Below, piece by piece: positions 18,433-27,193 of a stretch of 64,000 bases of DNA. The number at the start of each line of letters is the position of its first letter. The stretch's first letter is position 1. Source of the stretch: Fusicatenibacter sp. (GTDB lineage: Bacteria; Bacillota; Clostridia; Lachnospirales; Lachnospiraceae); NCBI GenBank assembly GCA_022766945.1, contig JALEOU010000044.1, positions 1 through 64,000 on the forward strand. Direction: 5' to 3'. Made by a program: the position numbers and the translations under genes. Below the pieces are notes generated by a model. The model saw nothing but the letters and a program-made list of their open reading frames with translations. It was not told the DNA's origin and made no database searches.

Positions 18433-19401
18433 CTATATCAGAACGAAAAACAGCAGTTTCGCTCCTCCAAACAGCAGCAGTCCCAAAAAAGAAGTTAAGT
18501 ACATCAATTGATTAGCCCGTCTGATATCTTCCGGAACAACCGGACGAATGGCGTCTCCGATCGTTGGTTTTTTCACTACCTTACCAAAATACTTCGCATC
18601 ACCTGCCAGCCGGACCTCCAATGCCCCAGCCATCACAGCTTCCGTCTGTGCGGAATTGGGACTTGCATGATTTCTGCGGTCTCTTTTGTATATCTTCTTT
18701 GCATTTTTCCAGTTCATTCCAAGCAAACCAGATGCAGCAATCATAAGCCATGCGCTGATTCTCGATGGCAGGTAGTTCAGCAGATCATCCAGTCTTGCAG
18801 CGCAGCGTCCAAAGTAAAGATATTTTTCATTTTTATATCCCACCATAGAATCCATTGTATTGACTGCTTTATAAAAGAAACCGGCGACAGGGCCTCCAAT
18901 TGCCAGAAACAGTAAAGGAGCAATAATGCCATCCGAGGTATTCTCTGCAACCGTCTCCACTGCCGCTTTTGTCACTCCCGCCTCATCCAGCTCATTGGTA
19001 TCACGTCCCACAATCATAGAGACTGCATAACGTGCACCCTCAAGGTCTTTCTCCTCCAGTTTCCGGTAAACCTTCATGCTCTCGGTTTTCAGTGATTTTG
19101 TTGCCAGGATCTGCCAGGACCACAGCACCTCCAGTGCAAAAGCAGCTGCAATGTGAAGTTTTCCTGCTCCCCGGATCAGCATCCAGGGAATACCGGTACA
19201 GACAAAGCATACCAGGATAACCAGCAGTACACCTCCAAGAAGCTCTCCTTTGGAACCGGAAGGAACAATTTTTCTTATTTTTTTTTCCAGAAAGGCAATC
19301 AAATTTCCGATCATACGGATCGGATGATAGATAAATGCAGGATCTCCCAGCAGCAGATCAAGAACATACCCAACTGCCAGTGCGATCAACGCTGATTTCA
19401 T
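18433..19401 (-). CDS. cbiB: adenosylcobinamide-phosphate synthase
   Basis: Integral membrane enzyme that attaches aminopropanol phosphate to adenosylcobyric acid. The 322 residues start with a hydrophobic helix and GDPAFIYHPIRMIGNLI (family signature GDP..HPVR..G). They contain VAENTSDGIIAPL and NAVNTMDSMVGYK-like stretches, plus RRNHASPNSAQTEAVMAGAL, all typical of CbiB/CobD1. It lies between cbiA and cobD, so both substrates of its reaction are made next door. Confidence 0.95.
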   Translation of the reverse strand: MKSALIALAVGYVLDLLLGDPAFIYHPIRMIGNLIAFLEKKIRKIVPSGSKGELLGGVLLVILVCFVCTGIPWMLIRGAGKLHIAAAFALEVLWSWQILATKSLKTESMKVYRKLEEKDLEGARYAVSMIVGRDTNELDEAGVTKAAVETVAENTSDGIIAPLLFLAIGGPVAGFFYKAVNTMDSMVGYKNEKYLYFGRCAARLDDLLNYLPSRISAWLMIAASGLLGMNWKNAKKIYKRDRRNHASPNSAQTEAVMAGALEVRLAGDAKYFGKVVKKPTIGDAIRPVVPEDIRRANQLMYLTSFLGLLLFGGAKLLFFVLI

Positions 19402-19416
19402 ACTGGTTTTTCCTCC

Positions 19417-20835
19417 TTAACACAGGTCATTGATCCCGTTCTTCACTTTTCGGCTTTTGATACACGCTTCCAGAAATTCCAATGCAAATTCAGGACACGC
19501 ATAATAATACAGATGCGGAAATCCCATCATCCTGTTTTTTGTGGCATGGATGCATTCCCAGGTTCTTTTTCGAAGCGGTTTTGCAGCATGATAAGCCCTT
19601 CCGCAGTCAGTGCTGTCAAAATAATGAAATTCATGGCTGCGAATCGGACCGCACCGACTGCCCAGGATCTCCCGGGCGTTGGCATGTAGTTCGATGTATC
19701 CAAAACGGCGCAGATGATCCGTGCGGTATACATTTCCAGGAACAGCACCCACCATTTCATAGGTTCCCCCGTTCATATCCTCCATAGATTCTGACAGATA
19801 CATATATCCTCCGCATTCTGCAAGGCAGGCGGCACCGTCAAGAAGCGCGTTTTTCACAGAATTTCTCATGATTGTATTTTCTGAAAGTTCCTTTGCGTAA
19901 AGCTCCGGATACCCGCCGTACAATAGAATACCGTCTGCCTGATCCGGTATCTTTTGATCATGCAATGGAGAAAAAGATACAATTGCTGCTCCGAGTTCCT
20001 GCAGAAGACGCAGATTATCCCGGTAAATAAAACAAAACGCTTCATCTTTTGCAACGGCCAGTACCGGTTTACCCAGGCGTACTGCTTCTGCCCTTTCGCT
20101 TTGCAGCACTTTTTTTAATTCCTCCGGTTCCTCTCCTGACAATTCTTCCGCACCAGATGCGATTTTTTGCAGTTTCTCAAAGTCCAAAGAGGTAAGGAGT
20201 ATTTCTGACAGCCGATCCACCTGGGCAGAAAGGTTCTCCACTTCATCCGGCAAAACCAATCCCAGGTGTCTGCTTTGAAGCTTTCCTTCCGGAATCTCGG
20301 GAACATAACCAATACAGGAAATACCAAGTTCTTTCTCAGCGATGGGAGCTAATTCCTGATACAGCATCCCGGACATCCGATTGAAGATTACACCTGCTAT
20401 ATGACTGTCTCTCCGAAACTCTATAATCCCACGTATCCAGGCAAGTGCAGACAAGCTCATTCCTCTGGCATCCACCACAAGAATCACCGGCGTTTTCGTC
20501 ATCCTGGCCAGATCATAAGCACTGCCCTTCGTTGAGACGCCCCCAAGTCCGTCATAATATCCCATAACGCCCTCAAAGACCGAGATATCTCCTTCCCTGG
20601 CCCCTCTGGCAAACAGGTATCTGGTCATCTCATCCCCGGTAAAATACGGATCCAGATTCCTTGAACTTGTTTTTACCACACGTTCATGAAACATCGGGTC
20701 AATATAATCCGGTCCACACTTAAAAGCAACCGGTGTTTTTCCAAGCTTTTGCAATGCACGCAGGATTCCGCAGGTAATCATTGTCTTTCCGCTGCCGCTT
20801 TTTCCTGCAGCAATCATAACCCTTGGAGCCTTCAT
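19417..20835 (-). CDS. cbiA: cobyrinate a,c-diamide synthase
   Basis: Amidates the a and c side chains of cobyrinate. The 472 residues have the N-terminal P-loop-type MIAAGKSGSGKTMITCG and DYIDPMFHE. The C-terminal glutaminase-like domain has the nucleophile in LAECGGYMYLSE and the His in SHEFHYF. It overlaps cbiJET by one base. The GxxGSGKT loop is somewhat more canonical than usual for the family; otherwise it looks ordinary. Confidence 0.95.
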   Translation of the reverse strand: MKAPRVMIAAGKSGSGKTMITCGILRALQKLGKTPVAFKCGPDYIDPMFHERVVKTSSRNLDPYFTGDEMTRYLFARGAREGDISVFEGVMGYYDGLGGVSTKGSAYDLARMTKTPVILVVDARGMSLSALAWIRGIIEFRRDSHIAGVIFNRMSGMLYQELAPIAEKELGISCIGYVPEIPEGKLQSRHLGLVLPDEVENLSAQVDRLSEILLTSLDFEKLQKIASGAEELSGEEPEELKKVLQSERAEAVRLGKPVLAVAKDEAFCFIYRDNLRLLQELGAAIVSFSPLHDQKIPDQADGILLYGGYPELYAKELSENTIMRNSVKNALLDGAACLAECGGYMYLSESMEDMNGGTYEMVGAVPGNVYRTDHLRRFGYIELHANAREILGSRCGPIRSHEFHYFDSTDCGRAYHAAKPLRKRTWECIHATKNRMMGFPHLYYYACPEFALEFLEACIKSRKVKNGINDLC

Positions 20836-22811
20836 CAGCGCTCACCTCCCGATGCGGTAAAAATGTATACCGGATTTTGTCCCATCATCAGATGACTATT
20901 TCCGGCACGTTTCGATACTGCTGTCTGGATGCAGACCACATCCGGATCACAAAAAGTCAATTCCCGGAAACAAGCAGCAGCCTCAGCCTGTGTCTCCAGA
21001 GTTATGGCATTCAGCACAACCCGAATGCGAGGATTTTTTGCAAGAAGAAGCTCCAGAATACTCCGAAGATTTCCTTTGGAACCACCGATAAATGCATGTG
21101 TCGGTACCGGAAGCGCATCCAGTGCTTCCGGAGCTGTGCCTTCAATGATTTCCAGATTGTCTACTGCAAAACGGATTTTGTTTTTCCAAAGCAGTTCTAC
21201 CGCTGCCGCATTTCTTTCTACGGCATATACTTTTCCCTGCCAGGCCTCAAGTGCCATTTCCACGGATACGGATCCTGTGCCCGCTCCGATATCATATACA
21301 ACCGAATCCGGCTGCAGCTGTAAATGTGACAGGGACGCGTTTCTCACTTCCCGCTTTGTCATGGGAACTTTATCCCTGAGAAATTCTTCATCCGGTATTC
21401 CCCGTTTTCTTCCACTTTCTGCATGCGGATTTTCAATCAGCATCACAGATAAGGGCATAAATTCCATGGAAAGGAGTTCCGATGGTGTTCCCCTGACAAT
21501 GCACTCATCGGGATAAGAGAGATTGGCGGCCACCGTAATCCTGAGATCTTCCATTCCATATAATAAAAACTTTTTGCAGATACTTCTGATTCCACTCTCA
21601 TTTCCTGTAAGTGCAAATACAAGACGATGGTGTTTCACCTCATCAATATAATTACATTCCCTTCCGTGAAGGCTGATCATCCTGACTTCTTCCCAGGAAA
21701 TTCCAAGATGCGCACAGAGAGATACAACCGATGAGATTCCCGGCAGGAGCCTGACATTCATTCCCTCTTCTCCGGAAAGAACTTCAAGAAGGCGTTTCGC
21801 TCCGCTGTAAAATCCAACATCACCGGACTGCAGAAGTACAATTTTTTCATATTCCGGATGCTGCAGAATGTAATCCCTGATCTCACTGCTCTGGTAAGCG
21901 GAAAACATTGCCTTGTGGTAGAAACCCGCTGCATTCAGCATCCGCCTGGCACCAATCAGGAGATCTGCCTCTTTACACGCCTGATCCACTTCCAGTGTCA
22001 TCTGAGACGGTTCCCCCATACCAATTCCGGCGATCGTTATTTCCCGCTTCACAGGAATTTCAAAACGTCTGACAAGTTCCTGCTTCACTTCGTTTTCCGA
22101 AAGTCCGGTTTCTTTTAACGGACGACCAATCACAATAATTGCGGCACCAGTACGTTTTGCTGCCTCAATCTTTTCTTCAAATCCTCCGTTTTTTCCGGAT
22201 TCTTTTGTCACAAGGTAAACAGCACCTGTCATTTCCAGCATAGCCGCATTCAGCTCCACAGTAAAAGGTCCCTGCATTCCGATCAGATGCGCTGCGTCAA
22301 AGCCAAGTTCCTGACATGCAGACATAACAGAAGCTGTAGGCAGTACTCTGGCGTAAATACGCTCCTTATAATCTGAAAGTGCGGTAAACTTCACTAATTC
22401 TTTGCTCCCTGTTGTCACAAGAGCTTTCCCGGGATGTTCGGCAAGATAGGAAACAGCTTCCTCAACAGATTCCACTAATATACAGGAAGGATCTGCATCA
22501 AGTGCCGGGCGCAATAATCGAAAGTACTCAACTCCAGTCTGCAAACAAGCAGACCGGATGTTTCTGGATACAATATCTGCATAGGGATGTGTTGCATCAA
22601 TGACAAGCCTGGGAGCTTCCTTGCAAAACAATTCTTCCATTTGCCTCTCATCCAGTCTTTTTGCCAGAACATGCAGCTGATTTCCTTCCTCGATCCGGCA
22701 TTTCCCATATTCTGTCGCTGTGCAGGCGGTTGCCGATATTTCATACTTACGCAGAAATTCGCAGATTCTTCGTCCTTCTGTCGTCCCGGCAAATACAATC
22801 ACTTCACTCAT
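20835..22811 (-). CDS. cbiJET: fused cobalt-precorrin-6A reductase / precorrin-6/7 C5,C15-methyltransferase-decarboxylase
   Basis: A 658-residue triple fusion. Residues 1 to about 250 are CbiJ-like (VIVFAGTTEGRRI, VIDATHPYA, LVTTGSKEL), reducing the corrin ring. Residues about 257-470 are the CbiE tetrapyrrole methylase (ITIAGIGMGEPSQMT, LLPGISSVVSLCAHL). Residues about 485-658 are CbiT (KVPMTKREVRNASLS, and the SAM site VVYDIGAGTGSVS), which methylates C15 and decarboxylates. No frameshift is seen at the joins. It overlaps cbiH by eight bases upstream and touches cbiA downstream. CbiET fusions (CobL) are common; the added CbiJ is rarer. Confidence 0.93.
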   Translation of the reverse strand: MSEVIVFAGTTEGRRICEFLRKYEISATACTATEYGKCRIEEGNQLHVLAKRLDERQMEELFCKEAPRLVIDATHPYADIVSRNIRSACLQTGVEYFRLLRPALDADPSCILVESVEEAVSYLAEHPGKALVTTGSKELVKFTALSDYKERIYARVLPTASVMSACQELGFDAAHLIGMQGPFTVELNAAMLEMTGAVYLVTKESGKNGGFEEKIEAAKRTGAAIIVIGRPLKETGLSENEVKQELVRRFEIPVKREITIAGIGMGEPSQMTLEVDQACKEADLLIGARRMLNAAGFYHKAMFSAYQSSEIRDYILQHPEYEKIVLLQSGDVGFYSGAKRLLEVLSGEEGMNVRLLPGISSVVSLCAHLGISWEEVRMISLHGRECNYIDEVKHHRLVFALTGNESGIRSICKKFLLYGMEDLRITVAANLSYPDECIVRGTPSELLSMEFMPLSVMLIENPHAESGRKRGIPDEEFLRDKVPMTKREVRNASLSHLQLQPDSVVYDIGAGTGSVSVEMALEAWQGKVYAVERNAAAVELLWKNKIRFAVDNLEIIEGTAPEALDALPVPTHAFIGGSKGNLRSILELLLAKNPRIRVVLNAITLETQAEAAACFRELTFCDPDVVCIQTAVSKRAGNSHLMMGQNPVYIFTASGGER

Positions 22812-23535
22812 AACGGTATCCTCTTGGAGTTACCATCCGGCCATTGATACATTTTGTCTGGCTGTTCCCGATAAATACGGTAGTAAACATATCAACTTTT
22901 GTTTTTGCAAGCTCTGCAAGTGTTATTACCTGATATTCTTCCCCTTCACGTCCGATCTGACTTACCAGGCCGCATACGGTAGAAGGAGATTTGTGCTGCA
23001 TCATCAGAGTACAGGCTTTTTCCAGATAGTCTGAACGTTTGTGACTTCCAGGATTGTACAGGCAAATCACAAAATCTGCCTCCGAAGCCAGCAACAGACG
23101 TTTTTCTATTTTTTCCCACGGTGTGAGCAAATCACTGAGACTGATCAGCGCAAAATCATGAATTAACGGCGCACCGAGTACTGCAGCACCTCCGGTTGCT
23201 GCAGTAACGCCTGGGATCACTTTCACTTCCGTTTCCGGCCATGCATCGGACAGTTCAAACATAAGACCGGCCATTCCATAGACCCCTGCATCACCGCTGC
23301 AGATCATTGCAACTCTTTTCCCTTTCGCAGCCTCCTCAAAGGCAAGACGGCAGCGATCCACTTCTTTTCGCATTGGTGTTGTAAGAAATTCTTTTTCAGG
23401 AAAATGTTCTCTTACAAGATCCACATATACAGTATATCCGATGATCACATCACAGTCGCTTAATACTCTGGCAGCCTCAATCGTCATCTTCTCGTAAGCT
23501 CCCGGACCAATCCCAACAACAAAAATTGTATTCAA
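22804..23535 (-). CDS. cbiH: cobalt-factor III / precorrin-3B C17-methyltransferase
   Basis: Methylates C17 and drives ring contraction in the cobalt-early route. The product begins NTIFVVGIGPGAYEKMT (SAM-binding glycine loop) and has DVIIGYTVYVDLV, GDAGVYGMAGLM and VIPGVTAATGGAAVLGAPL. The start is assigned to the TTG at 23535, whose bases overlap the cbiG TGA stop and follow GGAGGG by seven bases. The ORF-track start lies 22 codons upstream inside cbiG and has no family support. The product is about 243 residues, normal for CbiH. Confidence 0.92.
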   Translation of the reverse strand: MNTIFVVGIGPGAYEKMTIEAARVLSDCDVIIGYTVYVDLVREHFPEKEFLTTPMRKEVDRCRLAFEEAAKGKRVAMICSGDAGVYGMAGLMFELSDAWPETEVKVIPGVTAATGGAAVLGAPLIHDFALISLSDLLTPWEKIEKRLLLASEADFVICLYNPGSHKRSDYLEKACTLMMQHKSPSTVCGLVSQIGREGEEYQVITLAELAKTKVDMFTTVFIGNSQTKCINGRMVTPRGYRYE

Positions 23536-24554
23536 AATACAGCCCTCCAGTCTGATGCTGCCAGTGCAATGGTTACACCATTGGCAGCTTCTTTTTTCCA
23601 TAGTAAATGTCTGCCCTTCATCAGGGCGCTGCGCTCACAGACATTATCCACGCCTGTGATCTCGCGCACAAAGTCAGATACTGTAAAATCACCTTCTGCT
23701 TTCTGCAGTTCTTCTTTTGGATAAGTATCAAATCTCCATTGATGGTGTTCTGCCATCGCCAGAATTCCCGGTTCTGCCGCTTTTAAATCAATGCTGGCAA
23801 GTCCTGTCACAGCAAGAGAAGAAACTTCTGCCATGTCCAGTACACGGTTCAGTGCCATTTCCAGCTTCTCCTCTTTTGTACCTTTTCTGCATCCGATTCC
23901 AACTGTTACGATCTCCGGTATTAAATGCAATGTCCTGGGAAAGGGCATTTTTTGGTCTGACAAGCTGATGCAGATTCCAAGATCAGCATCTTTCTCTGTC
24001 AGTTCCGCTGGAATTACCCCCTCAATTGGAAAATCGCTGGAAAACCCAACTCCCTTTCCATCCACAATTCTGGCGGATACTTCTTTTGCAAGCTTCATAT
24101 CCGTAATCCGACAATGGTTTTTCACGGCAAAAACATCGACTGCAAATTTTCCCTGAACATCCGTCGCTGTCGTAATCACCGGCACAGCTCCAAGAATACC
24201 CGCAATTTCTTCTGTCAGATCGTTGGCGCCTCCGATATGACCGGAAAGCAAGGAGATTACAAATTTCCCCTGTTCATCCGCAACGAGGACCGCCGGATCC
24301 GTTTTCTTACTTTTTACAAACGACGCTATACTGCGAACCGCTATCCCTGCTGCTCCAAGAAACAGAATTCCCTCTTTTTCCTCAAACATCCGTCCGGTCC
24401 ACTCTTTGAGTGATGGACAGATCGGCAGCAGACCAAATTCTTTTCCGTAGGCCTCTGTTCCATATCCTTCACATTGATGATTGACAAGTTCCTTCTGCAG
24501 CAGACGGTTTAACGCACAGCCATTTCTTGTAAAACTTACAATTGCAATTTTCAT
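23532..24554 (-). CDS. cbiG: cobalt-precorrin-5A hydrolase
   Basis: Opens the delta-lactone of cobalt-precorrin-5A, releasing acetaldehyde; diagnostic for the anaerobic pathway. The 340 residues have the N-terminal domain (LFLGAAGIAVRSIA, LLSGHIGGANDLTEEIA), the mid linker with AVDVFAVKNHCRI, and the C-terminal CbiG/CobE domain (VTVGIGCRKGTKEEKLE, LAVTGLASIDLKAAEPG). The start overlaps cbiF by four bases, and its stop overlaps the TTG start of cbiH. Confidence 0.95.
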   Translation of the reverse strand: MKIAIVSFTRNGCALNRLLQKELVNHQCEGYGTEAYGKEFGLLPICPSLKEWTGRMFEEKEGILFLGAAGIAVRSIASFVKSKKTDPAVLVADEQGKFVISLLSGHIGGANDLTEEIAGILGAVPVITTATDVQGKFAVDVFAVKNHCRITDMKLAKEVSARIVDGKGVGFSSDFPIEGVIPAELTEKDADLGICISLSDQKMPFPRTLHLIPEIVTVGIGCRKGTKEEKLEMALNRVLDMAEVSSLAVTGLASIDLKAAEPGILAMAEHHQWRFDTYPKEELQKAEGDFTVSDFVREITGVDNVCERSALMKGRHLLWKKEAANGVTIALAASDWRAVF

Positions 24555-25315
24555 TCTGTCTTTACAGCCTCGCGGAATTCTGTTGAAAAGGACGGATTAT
24601 ACAGATCACTTCTCCTGTAATTTCCCTGGGCCACCGCATTACCGATAATCATCAGAGCTGTTTTGGTAATGTGATGTTCTTTCGCGGTATCTGATAGTGT
24701 TCCAACCGTACAGCGATATGTCTCTTCTTCCGGCCAGGTTGCTTTATATACAATCGCTGCCGGAGTATCTTCTGAATATCCTCCTGCAATCAATTCCTGC
24801 TGAAGCGCTTCCAGCAATCCGGTGCTCAGAAACAAAACCATAGTAGCCTGATGTGCCGCAAAGGACGCAATACTTTCCCGTTCCGGCACCGGTGTTCTTC
24901 CTGCCATACGTGTAATAATCACGCTCTGGGAGATGCCCGGAAGGGTATACTCCAGATTCAGCGCTGCCGCTGCCCCGGAAAAAGAACTTACACCCGGACA
25001 GTCATCATAGACAATCCCCAGTTCATCCAGAGCATCCATCTGCTCCCGGATTGCGCCGTACAGACATGGGTCTCCTGTATGAAGACGCACCGTAGTAAGT
25101 CCTTTACTCTCCGCTTCTTTCATAACCTCCAGAACCTGCTCCAGTGTCATCACCGCACTGTTATAAACTGTGCAGCCCTCTTTTTTCATCTCCAGCAATT
25201 GTGGATTCACCAGGGATCCTGCATAAATAATTACATCTGCTTCCATAAGCAGTCTCTGTCCGCGCACTGTAATCAGATCCGGCGCACCCGGACCCGCTCC
25301 AATAAAATGTACCAT
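24551..25315 (-). CDS. cbiF: cobalt-precorrin-4 C11-methyltransferase
   Basis: SAM-dependent tetrapyrrole methylase acting on C11. The 254 residues show VHFIGAGPGAPDLITVRG, VIIYAGSLVNP, RLHTGDPCLYGAIREQ and CPGVSSFSGAAAALN, the usual CbiF/CobM set. It lies two bases downstream of cbiL and overlaps cbiG. Confidence 0.96.
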   Translation of the reverse strand: MVHFIGAGPGAPDLITVRGQRLLMEADVIIYAGSLVNPQLLEMKKEGCTVYNSAVMTLEQVLEVMKEAESKGLTTVRLHTGDPCLYGAIREQMDALDELGIVYDDCPGVSSFSGAAAALNLEYTLPGISQSVIITRMAGRTPVPERESIASFAAHQATMVLFLSTGLLEALQQELIAGGYSEDTPAAIVYKATWPEEETYRCTVGTLSDTAKEHHITKTALMIIGNAVAQGNYRRSDLYNPSFSTEFREAVKTE

Positions 25316-25317
25316 CG

Positions 25318-26007
25318 TTAATCTTCCTTTTCTTTTACAATAATCAGAGAATAATAGCCTGCGTTTTCCGGTATCTGATCCGCTCCAAGATAGATTTTCT
25401 GGTCCTCCATGCCACAGTTTTCAACCATGAATACTTCACTGTTTTTCTTCATCAGCAGGTCTTTTACCTGATCCATTTTCTTTCCAGCTTTCATCAGCAC
25501 CTTTGTTCCGGGAAGCTTTAGTGCCTCTTCAATCTGATAGGATGCCGGAATTACATGGAGTTCTTTGGATTTCTCTACAAGGCCCATAGAAAGCGTTGCC
25601 GCGACAGCGCAAAACGAGGGAATTCCGCTTGTAATCTCCGCATGATAGCCATCGGCCAAAACTCGTTTATGTACATAGAGATAGGTCGAGTAAATGGTCG
25701 GATCTCCCAGAGTTAAGAACACTACATTTTTTCCGCTTTCAAGCACGTCTTCCACAAGTTTTGCCGCCCGGTCATGGTTCTCTTTCAAAATGACCGGATT
25801 CTTTGTCATTGGCATGGGAAGTGCAAGCAGCGTTTTCTTCTCCAGTTCCGGTACTGCCTGAACTGTAATTTGATATGCCACACTGTCCCTGGGGCTTTCT
25901 CCCGGAACAGCAATGATTTCATTTTCGAGGATCAGACGAACTGCTTTTAACGTGAGCAGCTCCGGATCTCCCGGTCCGATCCCGATTCCAAATAATCTAC
26001 CAGACAT
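25318..26007 (-). CDS. cbiL: cobalt-factor II C20-methyltransferase
   Basis: Adds the C20 methyl group that is later lost in ring contraction. The 229-residue product begins MSGRLFGIGIGPGDPELLTLKA and contains FLTLGDPTIYSTYLYVHKRV and ITSGIPSFCAVAATL. The start at the second ATG (26007) is chosen because GGAGG precedes it; the first ATG of the ORF lacks a site. It sits 26 bases after cbiD and two before cbiF. Confidence 0.95.
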   Translation of the reverse strand: MSGRLFGIGIGPGDPELLTLKAVRLILENEIIAVPGESPRDSVAYQITVQAVPELEKKTLLALPMPMTKNPVILKENHDRAAKLVEDVLESGKNVVFLTLGDPTIYSTYLYVHKRVLADGYHAEITSGIPSFCAVAATLSMGLVEKSKELHVIPASYQIEEALKLPGTKVLMKAGKKMDQVKDLLMKKNSEVFMVENCGMEDQKIYLGADQIPENAGYYSLIIVKEKED

Positions 26008-26033
26008 ATGATTCCTCCACATCGCTCTTTCTT

Positions 26034-27191
26034 TTAGCTGTTATGTTCTTCTTTTATTTTTTCCAGCATGGATGCTGCTCCCTCTGTCATGCCAAGCAAC
26101 CCTGCATTGCTTGAAAATATCACTGCCTCTGTCGGAATTTTTCCTTCAATGTGATGATTCATATAATACGAGATTTTATCTGTCACCTTGCGCATGACTG
26201 TCTCCAGACGGCCCTCCTCATGCAGTATCTGAATTGCCTCCTCCGTCGTTCCAGTCTCCAACAGACGATGAATCAGCGGTAAAGGAGCCCCTGCTCGGAC
26301 CGCAGCCGCTGCAAGAAGTTCCACACGACAGTCCGCCTCATGAGAATGCGTATTCATGATACCCCCGGAAACCTTGACAAACTTACCGATATGCGCTACA
26401 AACAGCAGCCCTTCGAATTCGAGTTCCGCTGCAAATTCCAGTGTCTTTCCGACATAATTGCTGCATTTGATGGATTGATCCGCATGGATCCAGGGGTATG
26501 CTTTTAAAAAATCCTGACCATAATTTCCGGGAGTTGCCAGAAGAATTCTGGCTCCCTGCGCTTTTCGCATCTCCATCTCCACACGTATCGTGGAAATCAG
26601 TGCTTCCTCGCTCATCGGAACAACAATTCCGCTGGTTCCCAATATTGAGATGCCTCCTTCAATACCGAGCCTGGGATTAAAAGTGTGTTTTGCAAGTTCC
26701 TGTCCCTGCGGCACGGAAATGATCACTTTCAATCCCCCTGGCTCATCCAGCAATCTCCGAATTTCCTCAATATTTTCGATGATCATTTTCCTCGGAACAC
26801 GATTGATCGCTGCTTCTCCCACAGGCTGATCCAGCCCCGGATTGGTCACTCTGCCGACACCTGTTCCTCCATCAACAAGAATGGCATTTCCCGGAATCCG
26901 CTCCACGGATGCAAAGATCAGTGCCTGATCCGTCACATCCGGATCATCTCCTGCATCCTTTCTGATGGCACAGGATACTCGATCCGAATCCTTTTTCGTT
27001 TCAAGAATCTCCAGATTCAGAAGGATTCCTTTGGGAGTGCGGATTTGTATTTCGTGAATCTCTTTTCCGGACAGAAGCATAAATGCCGCCGCACGCGCAG
27101 CACCTGCTGCACAGGAACCTGTCGTGTATCCGCAGCGAAGTTTCCGATTGCCTTTCATTACATAGCAATCTTCCAGCCCCATCTTCCCCAT
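26034..27191 (-). CDS. cbiD: cobalt-precorrin-5B C1-methyltransferase
   Basis: Methylates C1 of cobalt-precorrin-5B. The 385-residue protein has the family N-terminus LRCGYTTGSCAAGAARAAAF, VDGGTGVGRVTNPGLD, GTSGIVVPMSEEALI and VAHIGKFVKVSGGIMNTHS. A GAGGAG site lies inside the end of hemL, three bases away, so translation is coupled. Confidence 0.96.
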   Translation of the reverse strand: MGKMGLEDCYVMKGNRKLRCGYTTGSCAAGAARAAAFMLLSGKEIHEIQIRTPKGILLNLEILETKKDSDRVSCAIRKDAGDDPDVTDQALIFASVERIPGNAILVDGGTGVGRVTNPGLDQPVGEAAINRVPRKMIIENIEEIRRLLDEPGGLKVIISVPQGQELAKHTFNPRLGIEGGISILGTSGIVVPMSEEALISTIRVEMEMRKAQGARILLATPGNYGQDFLKAYPWIHADQSIKCSNYVGKTLEFAAELEFEGLLFVAHIGKFVKVSGGIMNTHSHEADCRVELLAAAAVRAGAPLPLIHRLLETGTTEEAIQILHEEGRLETVMRKVTDKISYYMNHHIEGKIPTEAVIFSSNAGLLGMTEGAASMLEKIKEEHNS

Positions 27192-27193
27192 GA

